Origin: an uncultured Candidatus Saccharibacteria bacterium
Lineage (GTDB): Bacteria; Patescibacteriota; Saccharimonadia; Saccharimonadales; Saccharimonadaceae
Length of the DNA: 64,000 bases
Direction: 5' to 3'
Assembly (NCBI GenBank): GCA_947304135.1
Contig: CAMYZZ010000002.1
Coordinates: forward strand, 1 to 64,000
Below are positions 18,505 through 32,524 of this stretch, piece after piece. The notes under the pieces were generated by a model. The model searched no databases, had not been told where the DNA came from, and saw only the letters and a list, made by a program, of their open reading frames with translations. A program made the translations under genes and the position numbers. Positions within the stretch are counted from its first letter, which is position 1, and each line of letters starts with the position of its first letter.

Positions 18505-18683
18505 AATAAATTTTCCTTTCTATTTTGTAGTTTTTGTATTATATGACCTTTTACTCTTCTATGATACAACGCCATTAACGCGAAGTCAATACTTTTTATG
18601 GTTAATTTTTAAGAAAATTTTAGGGTTTTCCACAACCAAAAATCCGCCTCTGTTTGGGCGGATATGCATATATATTATATATA

Positions 18684-19352
18684 CTAATTGGCGGTGGCGG
18701 TATAGGTGACAGTGTCTGTATAGGTGCCAGTGGCTTGATCATTTGCTGTGGCAACGCCATAGCGAACCGTACTCTGGTCTTCTACGACGACGTCGTGGGT
18801 GGCGGTGTAGTTTTTGACTGTGATAGGGGTGCCGTTGGAGGCTGGCATGGCGAGCCAGTTGGTGCCAGAATCTATACTAACTGCCCAGCTGGCCGTGCCT
18901 GCGGTTGGGAGACCTGCGGCGGTAGCGATGTATGCTGAGGCGGTGGCCAGATTAGTGTTGGTGTCTTTGTCTGCTAGGGTGAGGACGTAGCCAGCACCGC
19001 TATTGGTAGAAACTTTAATATCTGTATACATAGAGGTAGTGTCTGCGGAAGATGGGAGAAGGGTGGTCTTGACCTGGTTTGGGAGATCGCTCACGTCCTC
19101 GCATTGGTCGGCAGGGGCGAGAGGGTCGCCTGTCTCTGGGTCGTGAGAATTACAATCGGTGGTTCTATTGCCAAGCGCAGAATGGGACTGAAGGCTCATG
19201 CTGATGATAGTGGCGACATTGACCTGGACATCCAAAGTGTCGGAAGCAGAAATAGGCTCGTCGTCATCGGCAAGAACGACAGCCGGAAGAGCTACGGTAG
19301 TGAGACTAGCTGCGACTCCTAGGGATACTGCTAGTTTCTTAATATCTAACAT
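18684..19352 (-). CDS. secreted hypothetical protein
   Basis: Signal peptide; DTLDVQVNVATIISMSLQS, related pattern to 17635-18504. Confidence 0.55.
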   Translation of the reverse strand: MLDIKKLAVSLGVAASLTTVALPAVVLADDDEPISASDTLDVQVNVATIISMSLQSHSALGNRTTDCNSHDPETGDPLAPADQCEDVSDLPNQVKTTLLPSSADTTSMYTDIKVSTNSGAGYVLTLADKDTNTNLATASAYIATAAGLPTAGTASWAVSIDSGTNWLAMPASNGTPITVKNYTATHDVVVEDQSTVRYGVATANDQATGTYTDTVTYTATAN

Positions 19353-19411
19353 AATTTCATGTTATCGCAGAAAAGTGCTTATGTCAAGGATTTTGGGCAT
19401 AAAAAAATACG

Positions 19412-19501
19412 TGGTGCGCGCGACTGGACTTGAACCAGCACAGCTCTAAAATGGCCACTACCACCTCAAGGTAGCGTGTCTACCAATTCCACCACGCGCG
19501 C
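19412..19501 (-). tRNA. tRNA-Leu(GAG)
   Basis: Class II cloverleaf with variable arm; anticodon loop TTGAGGT; encoded CCA. Confidence 0.92.
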
Positions 19502-19561
19502 ATATCAACGTACTACATAATAATATATCATACAGGGGCTGGGAGGTCAAGTAGGAAGCCG

Positions 19562-21295
19562 CTATGGGGTGCGGTTTTTGGTGGTCTTTTCTGTGGCCCA
19601 GTAGGATACATCAGAGAAGCGGTCTGTTGGGGTGACCAGGCGAGAATCCTCGGAGAAGCTGCGGACGTTCTTGTTGACGAAATATGACAGGTTGACCTGG
19701 TAGATGCCGATGGCGGGGACGTCAGAGACCCAGCTTTTTAGGAAGGACTCAAACTTGGCTTTTCTGATGGCTGGGTCGAGTGTGGTGCGGGTGGCAAGGA
19801 TAGCGTCAGACAAGATGGCGTTGCTATAGTTGGAGAGATTGAGGCCGTTCTCTGACACCTGGGAAGAGTGATAGTAGGCAAAGAGGTCTGGGTCGGAGCC
19901 AAGCTCGATTTCGTAAATCAAGATGTCGTAGTTTCTTGGGCGGATGACACTAACTAGAAAATCTTGGCCGGCCGACATGGTGCTTAGCTCGACTTTGAAC
20001 CCAAGGTTTTCTAGCTGGAATTTGAGGTTCTCTGCTAGGGCTGGGAAATAGCCAGAGTCGGCAGTGACCAGGCGGAGAACTTGGTCTTCGCCCAGATTGG
20101 CATCTTTGATGGTCTGCTTGGCAGATTCTGGATCGTAATCTGGGAGACTTGGGAAATCTACGCCCTCTACCTGGCTAGCAAGGAGCGGGTAGTTTAGCTC
20201 TGGCTCGTCGCCAAGAGGGGCGCGGAGCGAGCGCATGTCGATTCCCTTTTGGATGGCCTGGCGGAGATCCCTATTGGAAAGGATGCTGGAAGTCGTATTG
20301 AGGAAGGCAAAGACGCCAGAGTTGAGAGCGGTCTGGCGCTCGTAGATAGCGGAAGAGCTAATCTTGTCAGCGTCGGTCGGGAGGAGCTCGGCGGTGGCAG
20401 TAACAGTGCCGGCGTTGATGGCAGAAATGATATCGTCTTTGGTCATGTAAGCATGGACGGCAAAGCTATCTAGGAGCGGAGCACCTTTGTAATAATCCTT
20501 GTTTGGGCTGAGATAGACGATTTTCTCGCCGGTGGAGCCGATGGTCTGGGAAGCGTTATAAGAGAACGCACCAGAAGTGACCGGAGTGGTAGAGAAATTA
20601 TTCTCTAAAAGAAGGCTGAGAGAGACGTCGTTTAATATATGTTTTGGCAAGATTGGGAACTCTAGGGCAGAAGAGAAGTTAGCATAGGATGTTGGCAGAG
20701 TAAAGACTAGCTTGCCATCTTCCTCGGCAACTTTGACGCCAGAGAGATTAGAAGAATAGGAGCTAGAGACAAGCGGGGATTGGATCACACCCACAGTAAA
20801 GATGACATCTTCGTTGGTGATAGGCTCGCCGTCGGACCATTTGATGCCCGGGCGGAGCTCGACTGTCCAGTTGAGACCGGTGTCGTCTGTGGTGATAGAA
20901 TCGGCCAAGCCCAAGCCCACATGCCCAGAATAATCTACTGAGGCGAGCGTGCCAAACATCAGGCGGCTCAATACCTTTTCGCTACTAGTGGTGGCAAAGA
21001 GAGGGTTCAAAGAGTTGACGCGGCCAAGCGTGGCCTCGGAATAGGTGCCACCCTTGGTGAAAGTGGTCACGGCGTAAGACTCGGCATAAAGGAAGGCCTG
21101 TGTGATAGAGAGCATGATGATCGCCAGAACCAAAAGCACCCACTCTAAAACGAGCAGGCGGATTTTTTTGACATGAGAAAGGCGGTCTACGACGTTTTCG
21201 CGAACATGTTCCAAGCTGTCCTCGCCCGCCTTTTTAGAGATGCGAGAAACATGCTTTACAATTTTTTGCCCACGCTTCTTGATACCGTCTTCCAT
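19562..21295 (-). CDS. ABC transporter substrate-binding protein, family 5 (peptide type), membrane anchored
   Basis: SBP_bac_5 features (WTVELRPGIKWSDGEPITNEDVIFT, DLRQAIQKGIDMRSLRAPLG). Confidence 0.8.
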   Translation of the reverse strand: MEDGIKKRGQKIVKHVSRISKKAGEDSLEHVRENVVDRLSHVKKIRLLVLEWVLLVLAIIMLSITQAFLYAESYAVTTFTKGGTYSEATLGRVNSLNPLFATTSSEKVLSRLMFGTLASVDYSGHVGLGLADSITTDDTGLNWTVELRPGIKWSDGEPITNEDVIFTVGVIQSPLVSSSYSSNLSGVKVAEEDGKLVFTLPTSYANFSSALEFPILPKHILNDVSLSLLLENNFSTTPVTSGAFSYNASQTIGSTGEKIVYLSPNKDYYKGAPLLDSFAVHAYMTKDDIISAINAGTVTATAELLPTDADKISSSAIYERQTALNSGVFAFLNTTSSILSNRDLRQAIQKGIDMRSLRAPLGDEPELNYPLLASQVEGVDFPSLPDYDPESAKQTIKDANLGEDQVLRLVTADSGYFPALAENLKFQLENLGFKVELSTMSAGQDFLVSVIRPRNYDILIYEIELGSDPDLFAYYHSSQVSENGLNLSNYSNAILSDAILATRTTLDPAIRKAKFESFLKSWVSDVPAIGIYQVNLSYFVNKNVRSFSEDSRLVTPTDRFSDVSYWATEKTTKNRTP

Positions 21296-21298
21296 GAC

Positions 21299-21526
21299 TT
21301 ATGCCGGAATAATTAATAATCCTATGATTGAAAATACAAAAATTAAAGAAGTAACAACCGTAGCATTGAAAAGGGATTTGTCTAGGCCGCGACGAGCGGT
21401 GTAAAGCTCGCCAGAGGCGCCAAAACCAGCACCAAGAGAAGCACCACGCTGCTGAACTAGAATTAATAAAATGGTCAAAATCGCAGAAACGAGAACAACT
21501 GCCTGAATAAAACTTCCAACATTCAT
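21299..21526 (-). CDS. secG: preprotein translocase subunit SecG
   Basis: Small two-TM protein with LVQQRGASLGAGFGASGELYTARRGLDK. Confidence 0.85.
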   Translation of the reverse strand: MNVGSFIQAVVLVSAILTILLILVQQRGASLGAGFGASGELYTARRGLDKSLFNATVVTSLIFVFSIIGLLIIPA

Positions 21527-21553
21527 ACTACGTCTTATTATATGGGTTCTGCG

Positions 21554-22819
21554 CTATTTTTGCAAGCGCTTTCTTTGGAGAAGGCGATGATAGGTGATAG
21601 CGAAACGATGAGACTCCTCGTCGATGCGGGCGATGAGTTTGGCGATATGGGAGTCGCCGGGGAGTGGGATGGATTGATAACCGTCGGTATCTGGGATGAT
21701 GATGCGGACCTCGGCATTCCTGGTGTGGTCACCCGACTTGTTGCGACCTATTACTTTGATATCGGCGGCGTCTAGCAAATCTTTGACTGCACCAATCTGC
21801 CCTTCCCCACCATCCAAAATAACTAGATCTGGGTAGTCCCACTCTTTGTGCTTGAGGCGGCGCTCCACGATTTCTCGCATGTTGGCAGTATCGTTGTTGC
21901 GCTGATGACGAAGTTTGAACTTGCGATACTCGGAGCGGTCGGACACGCCGTTGACAAAAACCACCATCGAGCCAACTACATCGGTGCCGTGCTGATGAGA
22001 AATATCGTATCCCTCTATACGGCGAGGTGGATTGTCTAGGTCTAGAAGCTTTTGGAGCTGGCGGAGAGCTTGGTCGGAAGAGATGTTTAGGAATTCTTTG
22101 TCGGAGAAAACAATCTTTTTCCTGAGGCCCTTCAAGCCAAAATATTGATTCCTGAGCTCGGCGGCACGCTCGTAGTGGCCAAGAGTAGCCTCGGTTTTCA
22201 TCTCTTTTTCAATCTCTTTGATGAGCTTCTCGCGGTCGCCTTCTAGGTAGCGCATGAGTTTTTTGAGATTCTTTTTGTATTCTTTGGCGGTAGACCTGCC
22301 CACCTCTATGCCTGGGGTGAGGCCAAGGTCGGTGTTTAGAGTCTTTTTGCCATCATAAGGTTTGTCGTAATACGGAAAAACTTTGCGGAGAATACGCAGA
22401 GCAGTCAAGACAGTGTTTTTGGCATAAAACGGACCGATATAAGTCGCCTTGTCGTCTAGCGGCTGGCGCGTCATAGAGACATGCGGAACCTCGGATTTCA
22501 TATCAATACGGACATAGGAAACGGTCTTGTCGTCACGTAGCAAGATGTTCCATTTTGGCTTGTAGCGCTTGATCATCTCAGACTCTAAAAAGAGTGCGTC
22601 CATTTCTGTGTCTACTACAATCCAATCGGTGTCGTAAATTTCTTTGACGAGCGCCTCGGTCTTTTTGTCTTTTTCGGTGTTCTGGAAATATTGGCGAACG
22701 CGGTTTTTGAGCACCGCGGCTTTGCCGACATAGATAATCTCGCCTTTTTTGTTTTTATGGAAATAGACGCCAGGGAGGGCTGGAAGAGTTTTTAGCTTCA
22801 TTTTTAGTGCGTCATTCAT
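21554..22819 (-). CDS. uvrC: UvrC-like excinuclease subunit C, lacking C-terminal HhH region
   Basis: GIY-YIG (PGVYFHKNKKGEIIYVGKA), UVR motif, VILDGGEGQIGAVKDLL. Confidence 0.88.
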   Translation of the reverse strand: MNDALKMKLKTLPALPGVYFHKNKKGEIIYVGKAAVLKNRVRQYFQNTEKDKKTEALVKEIYDTDWIVVDTEMDALFLESEMIKRYKPKWNILLRDDKTVSYVRIDMKSEVPHVSMTRQPLDDKATYIGPFYAKNTVLTALRILRKVFPYYDKPYDGKKTLNTDLGLTPGIEVGRSTAKEYKKNLKKLMRYLEGDREKLIKEIEKEMKTEATLGHYERAAELRNQYFGLKGLRKKIVFSDKEFLNISSDQALRQLQKLLDLDNPPRRIEGYDISHQHGTDVVGSMVVFVNGVSDRSEYRKFKLRHQRNNDTANMREIVERRLKHKEWDYPDLVILDGGEGQIGAVKDLLDAADIKVIGRNKSGDHTRNAEVRIIIPDTDGYQSIPLPGDSHIAKLIARIDEESHRFAITYHRLLQRKRLQK

Positions 22820-22876
22820 ATCGCTATTATAACATTTTTATCTAGCGTGGCATAACGCTTATGATATAATATATGC

Positions 22877-24157
22877 ATGGATAATGTGGTAATTAAAGAT
22901 ATCCGGGCGAGGCAGATTTTGGATAGTCGAGGGAATCCGACTGTTGAGGCGGATGTGATTTTATCAACTGGAGATATGGGGCGCGCGTCGGTGCCTTCTG
23001 GAGCTTCTACTGGAGCTGGAGAAGCGCTAGAGCTGCGCGACAACGACAAAGGCTTTTATGACGGGAAAAGCGTGCTCAAGGCAGTCTGGAATGTCACCAA
23101 CAGGATTCGTGATGTCTTGGTAGACAATTCGGCCGACCAAGAGATGGTAGACCAGCTGATGTTAGACCTAGACGGCACAGACAATAAGTCTTCTCTAGGT
23201 GCGAACGCGATACTCGCTGTGTCGCTCGCCAATGCCAAGGCTGTTGCAAATAGCCGCAAATTGCCACTTTTTAAACACATCGCCGACCTTGCCGGAACGA
23301 CAAAAGAGATGTGTCTGCCGATGCCGATGATGAACGTAATGAATGGTGGGGCACATGCAGATTGGAGCACGGATTTTCAGGAATACATGATTATCCCACA
23401 TGGAGCAGAGAATATGTCTGGGGCACTGCAGATTGGTTCGGAAGTGTTTCATGCGCTAAAGGATGTTCTCAAGGAGCGTGGCTACCAAACCACTGTTGGC
23501 GACGAGGGTGGTTACGCACCAAAAGTACGTGATGGCAATAACGAACCGCTAGAATGCATTTGGATGGCGATTGAGCGTGCCGGGTATCATCCAGGAAAAG
23601 ATGTTGAGATTGCGATGGATATTGCATCGTCGGAATTTTACGACAAAGACCATTACGTTCTCAAGACTAATGGCTATTGGAAGAGTTCAGACGATCTGAT
23701 TAACTGGTACACTTGGATTCTGGATAATTATCCGCTGGTCTCTATAGAAGATGGTCTGGCAGAAAATGACTGGGCGGGTTGGAAAGACATGACCGAGCGG
23801 CTTGGTGATCGCTGCCAGCTGGTAGGTGATGATTTGTTTGTGACTAACGAGAAGCTACTCCAAAAAGGCATCAACGAGAAAGTTGGCAACGCAATTCTGA
23901 TCAAGCCAAACCAAATTGGCACACTAACCGAGACTATCCGCGCAGTGATGCTGGCCAAGAAAAATAATTATAATACAATTATCTCTCATCGTTCTGGCGA
24001 GACAGAAGACACTACCATCGCACATCTAGCGGTGGGCCTAAGCGCTGGGCAGATCAAGACCGGCTCGCTCTCTCGTAGCGAGCGCATCGCAAAATATAAC
24101 GAGCTGCTAAGAATCTCTGAAATAGATTCGAATTTGCGACTGTATCACAAGATTTAG
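22877..24157 (+). CDS. eno: enolase
   Basis: [33 protein letters not shown]. Confidence 0.97.
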   Translation: MDNVVIKDIRARQILDSRGNPTVEADVILSTGDMGRASVPSGASTGAGEALELRDNDKGFYDGKSVLKAVWNVTNRIRDVLVDNSADQEMVDQLMLDLDGTDNKSSLGANAILAVSLANAKAVANSRKLPLFKHIADLAGTTKEMCLPMPMMNVMNGGAHADWSTDFQEYMIIPHGAENMSGALQIGSEVFHALKDVLKERGYQTTVGDEGGYAPKVRDGNNEPLECIWMAIERAGYHPGKDVEIAMDIASSEFYDKDHYVLKTNGYWKSSDDLINWYTWILDNYPLVSIEDGLAENDWAGWKDMTERLGDRCQLVGDDLFVTNEKLLQKGINEKVGNAILIKPNQIGTLTETIRAVMLAKKNNYNTIISHRSGETEDTTIAHLAVGLSAGQIKTGSLSRSERIAKYNELLRISEIDSNLRLYHKI

Positions 24158-24180
24158 CAACGTTATTCAATCTAGCAGTA

Positions 24181-27401
<3,221 letters not shown>

Positions 27402-27421
<20 letters not shown>

Positions 27422-28271
27422 TCTCGAGCCTTTCTATGCGTCTCTCAAAAGATGGGTGAGTACTGAACAGACGGGAGATGGAATTCTTTTTGAGAGGGTT
27501 CGCAAAATAGAGAGACTCGGCGGCGGCGTTTTGGCGGCGCATCGGGCGGCTATGCTCGGCAATCTTTCTGAGAGCAGAGATCATACCCTCTGGGTAGCGA
27601 GTGATGCTGACAGCAGACATGTCGGCAAGATATTCACGCTCGCGCGAGACGGCAAACTGAGCCAGCGAGGCAATCAGCGGAGCAAAAATGGCCGTGACGA
27701 GCAGCATGATAGAGCCGACCGGGCTACGGTCTTCGTCACTGCCGTAATAAGACATGCGGAGGCCAAGGTCGGCAATAAAGCCAATCACACAGACTAGACC
27801 AAAAGCAATCATAGAAACACGAATGTCGTAATTTTTAATATGGGAAAGCTCATGTGCAACAACTGCCTCTAGCTCGGACTTATTCAGGATATCTAGCAGG
27901 CCAGTGGTAACGGCGACCACGGAATGCTTTGGGTCGCGACCAGTAGCAAAAGCATTGGGCGCTGGGTCGTCTATGACGCAGACCTTGGGCATGGGTAGGC
28001 CGGCAAAGAGAGAAAGGTTTTCTACGATATTGTAATAAACAGGGTAGTCCTTTTTCTGGATTTCTTTGGCACCGGTCATGGCGACAGCCAAAGATGCAGA
28101 GGCAAAATATTGGATAATAGCGTAGCCCAGGGAGACAAAAAACACCCAAGCAGCAATCCACGCATCGTGGAACGAAAAGGCAAAAATGCCACCAATAATA
28201 CTAATCAATGCGACGAAAAATATCATGATTAAAATAGTATTTCTTTTGTTGGTGGCAATTTGCTTATACAT
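27402..28271 (-). CDS. htpX: M48 family metalloprotease HtpX
   Basis: AVVAHELSHIKNYDIRV, EREYLADMSAVSITRYPEGM. Confidence 0.93.
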
Positions 28272-28307
28272 TTTAACTCCTCTAAGAGTTTAGAATTTGA
28301 CTTGGGG

Positions 28308-28868
28308 TTAGAATTTGACTTCTGGAGCGTTCTGGATTTTGGCTTTTTCGCTTTCTTCTACCTCGTAGTATTCGCGCTTTTTGAAACCAAAACCTTTGAA
28401 GATGTTGACTGGGAAAACTTTAATCTTGGTATTGAGCTCTTTGACGCCAGCGTTGTAGAAGCGGCGGGCAGCCTGGATTTTATCCTCGGTGTCGGAAAGC
28501 TCACTCTGGAGCTGTTGGAAGTTTTTGTCGGCTTTGAGCTCTGGATAAGACTCTGAAACGGCCATAATGCGAGAAAGTGCACCCATGAAGGATTTGTCGG
28601 CCTCGGCGGTTTCTTGGACAGAGCGGGCACCCATCATCTTGGCGCGAGCTTCGGAAACCTGCTTGATAGCGGCGTCTTCGTGCTTGGCATAGCCTTTGAC
28701 AGTCTCTACGAGATTTGGAATAAGATCGGAGCGACGTTTGAGTTGGACGGTGATATCAGACCATGCCTCGTTGACGCGCTCGTCGGTCTTGACTAGGCCA
28801 TTGTATGTGCCCCAGACAAAGACAATAATAACTAATACAATACAACCAATAATAATTACTGGAATCAT
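28308..28868 (-). CDS. lemA: LemA family protein
   Basis: NGLVKTDERVNEAWSDITVQLKRRSDLIPNLVETVKGYA. Confidence 0.93.
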   Translation of the reverse strand: MIPVIIIGCIVLVIIVFVWGTYNGLVKTDERVNEAWSDITVQLKRRSDLIPNLVETVKGYAKHEDAAIKQVSEARAKMMGARSVQETAEADKSFMGALSRIMAVSESYPELKADKNFQQLQSELSDTEDKIQAARRFYNAGVKELNTKIKVFPVNIFKGFGFKKREYYEVEESEKAKIQNAPEVKF

Positions 28869-28919
28869 GATTTCTCCTTTTTACATATTTCATTATAGCA
28901 AAAATGATATAATTAAACA

Positions 28920-29834
28920 ATGAGATTGAACGAACCAAACGTCTTTAAGGTGCGGCTGCATACGGTGACTTTGGGCCGCGAGGTGGAGCCGGTCAGGGTG
29001 ATGTGCACAGGCGATTGGCACGTTAGTCCGATTGTGTCCGAGCAGCAGTTCGAGTTTTTGAAAGAGGCGATTGTCGAGGCGGATCCAGACGTGATTATCT
29101 TGCAGGGCGACCTAGTAGATAGCCCAGTAGAGCTGAAGCGCGAATCTTCTCGCGAGAAGCTAGAGCGCGAGCTTTCTCTCTGTTCTTCTATGGCTCCAAC
29201 TGTAATGGTGCTGGGGTCACACGATTTTATCACGCCGACTCGCCCGGCCAAGAATATGCTGGATGTGGTTCTGCCGGTTTGGAAAAAGATTTGCAAAGAG
29301 TGCGACGTGCAGCTTTTGATGGATGATTGGTTTGTATCGGATGGGATTCGGATTTTTGGAAGTTTTCAGGACGAGAGATGTATGTATGCCGAGAGTTCTG
29401 AGAAGCATATCAATAACGCCGATGGATTTTTGGCTTGCCTCAAAGAAGCTGCGCGCGAAATTAAGAAGGGTCTGCCAAAGGAGAAAGGTAGCGAGGTGGT
29501 CTGGTTTGCCTCGCACGCGCCAATTATTAGCGATAAAATCATAAATGTTTTGGAGCCATTTGACATCGCTTCTTTTGGGCACACGCATGGCGGAATTGTC
29601 CCTCTGGGGCTGGACGAGGTGCTAGAGAAAGCTGGGCTGCATTTTGGGATTATTTCTTCTGATAAAAAGCTGTTCCCTCGCCGGGTGCGTGGAATGATGC
29701 CGATTTCCGATTCTACGATGATGTTAGTAAACCCAGGGATGATCGCAACGCATTTCTGCGTGCCAAAGTGGTTGCAAAATATGAACTTTTTGAAGGCCGC
29801 AGAAGTTTCTGTGGTGCAGGTGAACGGGAAATAA
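28920..29834 (+). CDS. calcineurin-like metallophosphoesterase
   Basis: GDWH, GDLVD, GSHDF, FGHTHGG motifs. Confidence 0.8.
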   Translation: MRLNEPNVFKVRLHTVTLGREVEPVRVMCTGDWHVSPIVSEQQFEFLKEAIVEADPDVIILQGDLVDSPVELKRESSREKLERELSLCSSMAPTVMVLGSHDFITPTRPAKNMLDVVLPVWKKICKECDVQLLMDDWFVSDGIRIFGSFQDERCMYAESSEKHINNADGFLACLKEAAREIKKGLPKEKGSEVVWFASHAPIISDKIINVLEPFDIASFGHTHGGIVPLGLDEVLEKAGLHFGIISSDKKLFPRRVRGMMPISDSTMMLVNPGMIATHFCVPKWLQNMNFLKAAEVSVVQVNGK

Positions 29835-29877
29835 AAAACGCCCTTTTCTGATTGGGGCGGTTTTAAGTTCTTTATAA

Positions 29878-29954
29878 TGGTGCGAATGAAGAGACTCTAA
29901 CTCTCGACCTCTTCCTTGGCAAGGAAGCGCTCTAAACAACTGAGCTACATTCGC
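29878..29954 (-). tRNA. tRNA-Gly(GCC)
   Basis: Cloverleaf, anticodon loop TTGCCAA, encoded CCA. Confidence 0.88.
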
Positions 29955-30033
29955 ATGCACAAAAAGAACTTATATATATTATATATGATTTATCTTTAGA
30001 AATCAAGAGTTTTGTGGTAAAATAGGTTTAGGT

Positions 30034-30107
30034 GGCACTGTGGCGGAGTGGTTACGCAGAGGTCTGCAAAACCTTGTACACCGGTTCAATTCCGGTCGGT
30101 GCCTCCA
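30034..30107 (+). tRNA. tRNA-Cys(GCA)
   Basis: Cloverleaf, anticodon loop CTGCAAA. Confidence 0.92.
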
Positions 30108-30113
30108 ATTTTA

Positions 30114-30198
30114 GCCCGAGTGGCGGAATTGGTATACGCGTTCGACTTAAAATCGAATGGAGAAATCCATATGGGTTCAAGTCCCATCTCGGGCACCA
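30114..30198 (+). tRNA. tRNA-Leu(TAA)
   Basis: Class II cloverleaf, anticodon loop CTTAAAA, encoded CCA. Confidence 0.93.
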
Positions 30199-30202
30199 CC
30201 TA

Positions 30203-30231
30203 AAAAGACGAGATTGCTCGTCCTTTTTTTG
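30203..30231 (+). terminator. Rho-independent terminator
   Basis: GACGAG-ATTG-CTCGTC followed by T7. Confidence 0.85.
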
Positions 30232-30589
30232 TTGGTTGATTGGATTATGCTTTGAGATGCTTTTGAGACAATCAAACGCGCCCCCGGGAGAGGAGGCGCG
30301 TTATATATTTCTAGGTTGATAAGTAAAACCTATCTTAGCTAGAAACTCCACGGATATCCTGCGGCTCTCAACTTCGCACGATATCCTCACCATTATTTTA
30401 GCACTAGCAAAATATTTTTGTCAATAGTGATTTTTGATAGTTTTTATGTTTTAATTTTGTCTAAAAATTGTGCGGAAATTCCTTGCTTCAACAGGGGTCA
30501 ACCGAACAATGTTTTGTTGACATTTCTATGTTTTATGTCTTTGCTGTATTATGTTTGCTTCAAAATTGATTGTCCGCTATAATGGTTTT

Positions 30590-31255
30590 ATGCAAGCGAG
30601 GATATCTAAATTTTTTGATGAGTGTAAGTTAGCAGCCGTGGGGATTGTCCTAGCGGCCAGGAGTCTGTCTTTTGTCGTGCCTTTTTTGCTGACTTTTTTG
30701 ATTTTTGGAGTGCTGATTTCCCTGCTCTCTGGAGGTAGCTCGGCGATAGACCTATTCTGGGTTTCTGATTTTGGCGGCAAGATGGAGATTCTCTGGGGCG
30801 GTCTTTTGACGCTATTTGGTAAGGGGCGGACTTTTGCAGATTTTTTGATCAATTTTTTGCTGACGTTTTTCCAGGCAACGTTGATTGGGCTGATTGTGTT
30901 TGTATTTAAAAAGCGTAAGCAAAACGGACTTTCGCATAGGACAAAGTCTGGCGACACTAGCAGCATAGAGAACGCCGGCATCGCAACTGGGCTGGCACTG
31001 CTTGGGAGTGGCTGTCCAACTTGTGGCACTACGCTGATCACCCCAATTTTAACCTCCATATTCTCTTCTAGCAGCATGGCGATTGCCGGCACGATTTCTG
31101 GAATTATGACCGCTGTGGCGTATGTCCTGATTTTTTGGTCGCTCAAGAAGATGGGGCTAGAGGCTTATGTTATAATAAAGGACGAAGAGTGGCGCAAGAG
31201 GCGCCAGAAAAAGAACGGCGGAGCGTCTGCTAAAGAAACGGAGGAAAATGAATAA
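30590..31255 (+). CDS. hypothetical membrane protein with CPTC motif
   Basis: Several TM helices, SGCPTCGTTL; TATAAT just upstream of ATG at 30590. Confidence 0.6.
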   Translation: MQARISKFFDECKLAAVGIVLAARSLSFVVPFLLTFLIFGVLISLLSGGSSAIDLFWVSDFGGKMEILWGGLLTLFGKGRTFADFLINFLLTFFQATLIGLIVFVFKKRKQNGLSHRTKSGDTSSIENAGIATGLALLGSGCPTCGTTLITPILTSIFSSSSMAIAGTISGIMTAVAYVLIFWSLKKMGLEAYVIIKDEEWRKRRQKKNGGASAKETEENE

Positions 31256-31949
31256 GGGAAAAATCGTGCGGTGGGCAGCAATTATCTTGATTGCGTGCGC
31301 ACTGGTGGGGATAATGGTGCTCAATGCAGTGAAACCGGTAGACCATTCTGACTCGGTCTGGGACGGTTCGGCGACGCTCGGCAAGATGGATGCTAAAAAT
31401 TATTATATATATTATACAGACCTTGGTTGTCCATATTGCAACATGTATTCTCATTGGCTGCTAGAAAACGAGGACGAGTTCAAACGGGATTATATTGACG
31501 GCAAAAACATCTTGTACGAAGTACGCGTGACGGATTTTTTGTATGAATATGGCGAGCACAAGCCAGACATGTCGCGCTGGAGCGCAGAAGGATTCTATTG
31601 CGCCGCGGACGAGGGCAAGTCTTGGGAGTATTACAAGACGGCGATTTCTGCGCTTTGGAATGATTATCTATCTAAAGGCATCGGCACGTCCAAGACCGCG
31701 CCGATGATTACTGGTATGACGGCGGATTATTGGAAGAAGATTGGACACAAGATTGGCCTATCTGACCAGTTTGATAGTTGTTTTGACGAGCACAAGATGG
31801 TGGACAAAGTCCTGGCAAACACCGCCAAGGCCGCTGGGAAAGTCCAGGGCGGGCTGCCATATTTTAAGTTTGGCAAGTTTACCACGAGTGGCCTAGACCC
31901 AGATGGTGGCTGGAACTATGTCAAGAAATTGCTTGACGCTGGACTATAG
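31248..31949 (+). CDS. DsbA/thioredoxin-fold protein (CPYC), membrane anchored
   Basis: YYIYYTDLGCPYCNMYSHW; overlaps upstream ORF by 8 bp. Confidence 0.65.
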   Translation: MNKGKIVRWAAIILIACALVGIMVLNAVKPVDHSDSVWDGSATLGKMDAKNYYIYYTDLGCPYCNMYSHWLLENEDEFKRDYIDGKNILYEVRVTDFLYEYGEHKPDMSRWSAEGFYCAADEGKSWEYYKTAISALWNDYLSKGIGTSKTAPMITGMTADYWKKIGHKIGLSDQFDSCFDEHKMVDKVLANTAKAAGKVQGGLPYFKFGKFTTSGLDPDGGWNYVKKLLDAGL

Positions 31950-32501
31950 GATTTTTTTGGCTTCGAAGAGGACGGTGGGGACGGCTGGTGGCGGAGTGAA
32001 ATCTGTTGGGCGGAGCGGGTAGCGAATCTTGGTTTGATATTCTTTAATCAACGCTTGACCGAGCTGGGAAGTATAATGACGGTCAGTATTTAGGAGTTTC
32101 AAAGCAAACTGTTTTTGCAAGATAAGATAGAAGCTCTTTGGCTGATTCTCTGCTTCTAGTAGCTTATGGACAATTTGAGATGACATATGAAACGGTGGGT
32201 TGGCGAAAACTTTGTATTCTTCTTTTGGGAGTTCAAAATCTAGGAAATCCTTTTCTATGACGCGGACATTTTCTATGTTGTATTTGCTGAGATTTTGGCG
32301 AAGCTTCTCGGCGGTTTCGTGATCTTTCTCCACTGCAATAACCTCGCGGCAGCGTTTAGATAATGCGGAGGTAATCACACCGGAGCCAGCGCCAATCTCT
32401 ACGACGAGATCGCGCTTTTTAATATTAGAATGACCGATCAAAAAGAGGGCGATGCGTGGGCTTCTTAAAAAGTGTTGAGAGAGTTCGTCTTTTCTGACCA
32501 T
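31944..32501 (-). CDS. Erm-like rRNA adenine N6-methyltransferase (short)
   Basis: SQHFLRSP, VVEIGAGSGVITSAL, VFANPPFHMSSQIVHKLL; distinct from KsgA at 57613. Confidence 0.75.
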   Translation of the reverse strand: MVRKDELSQHFLRSPRIALFLIGHSNIKKRDLVVEIGAGSGVITSALSKRCREVIAVEKDHETAEKLRQNLSKYNIENVRVIEKDFLDFELPKEEYKVFANPPFHMSSQIVHKLLEAENQPKSFYLILQKQFALKLLNTDRHYTSQLGQALIKEYQTKIRYPLRPTDFTPPPAVPTVLFEAKKIL

Positions 32502-32524
32502 AATATTTGGGCGGTAATTCCCTC

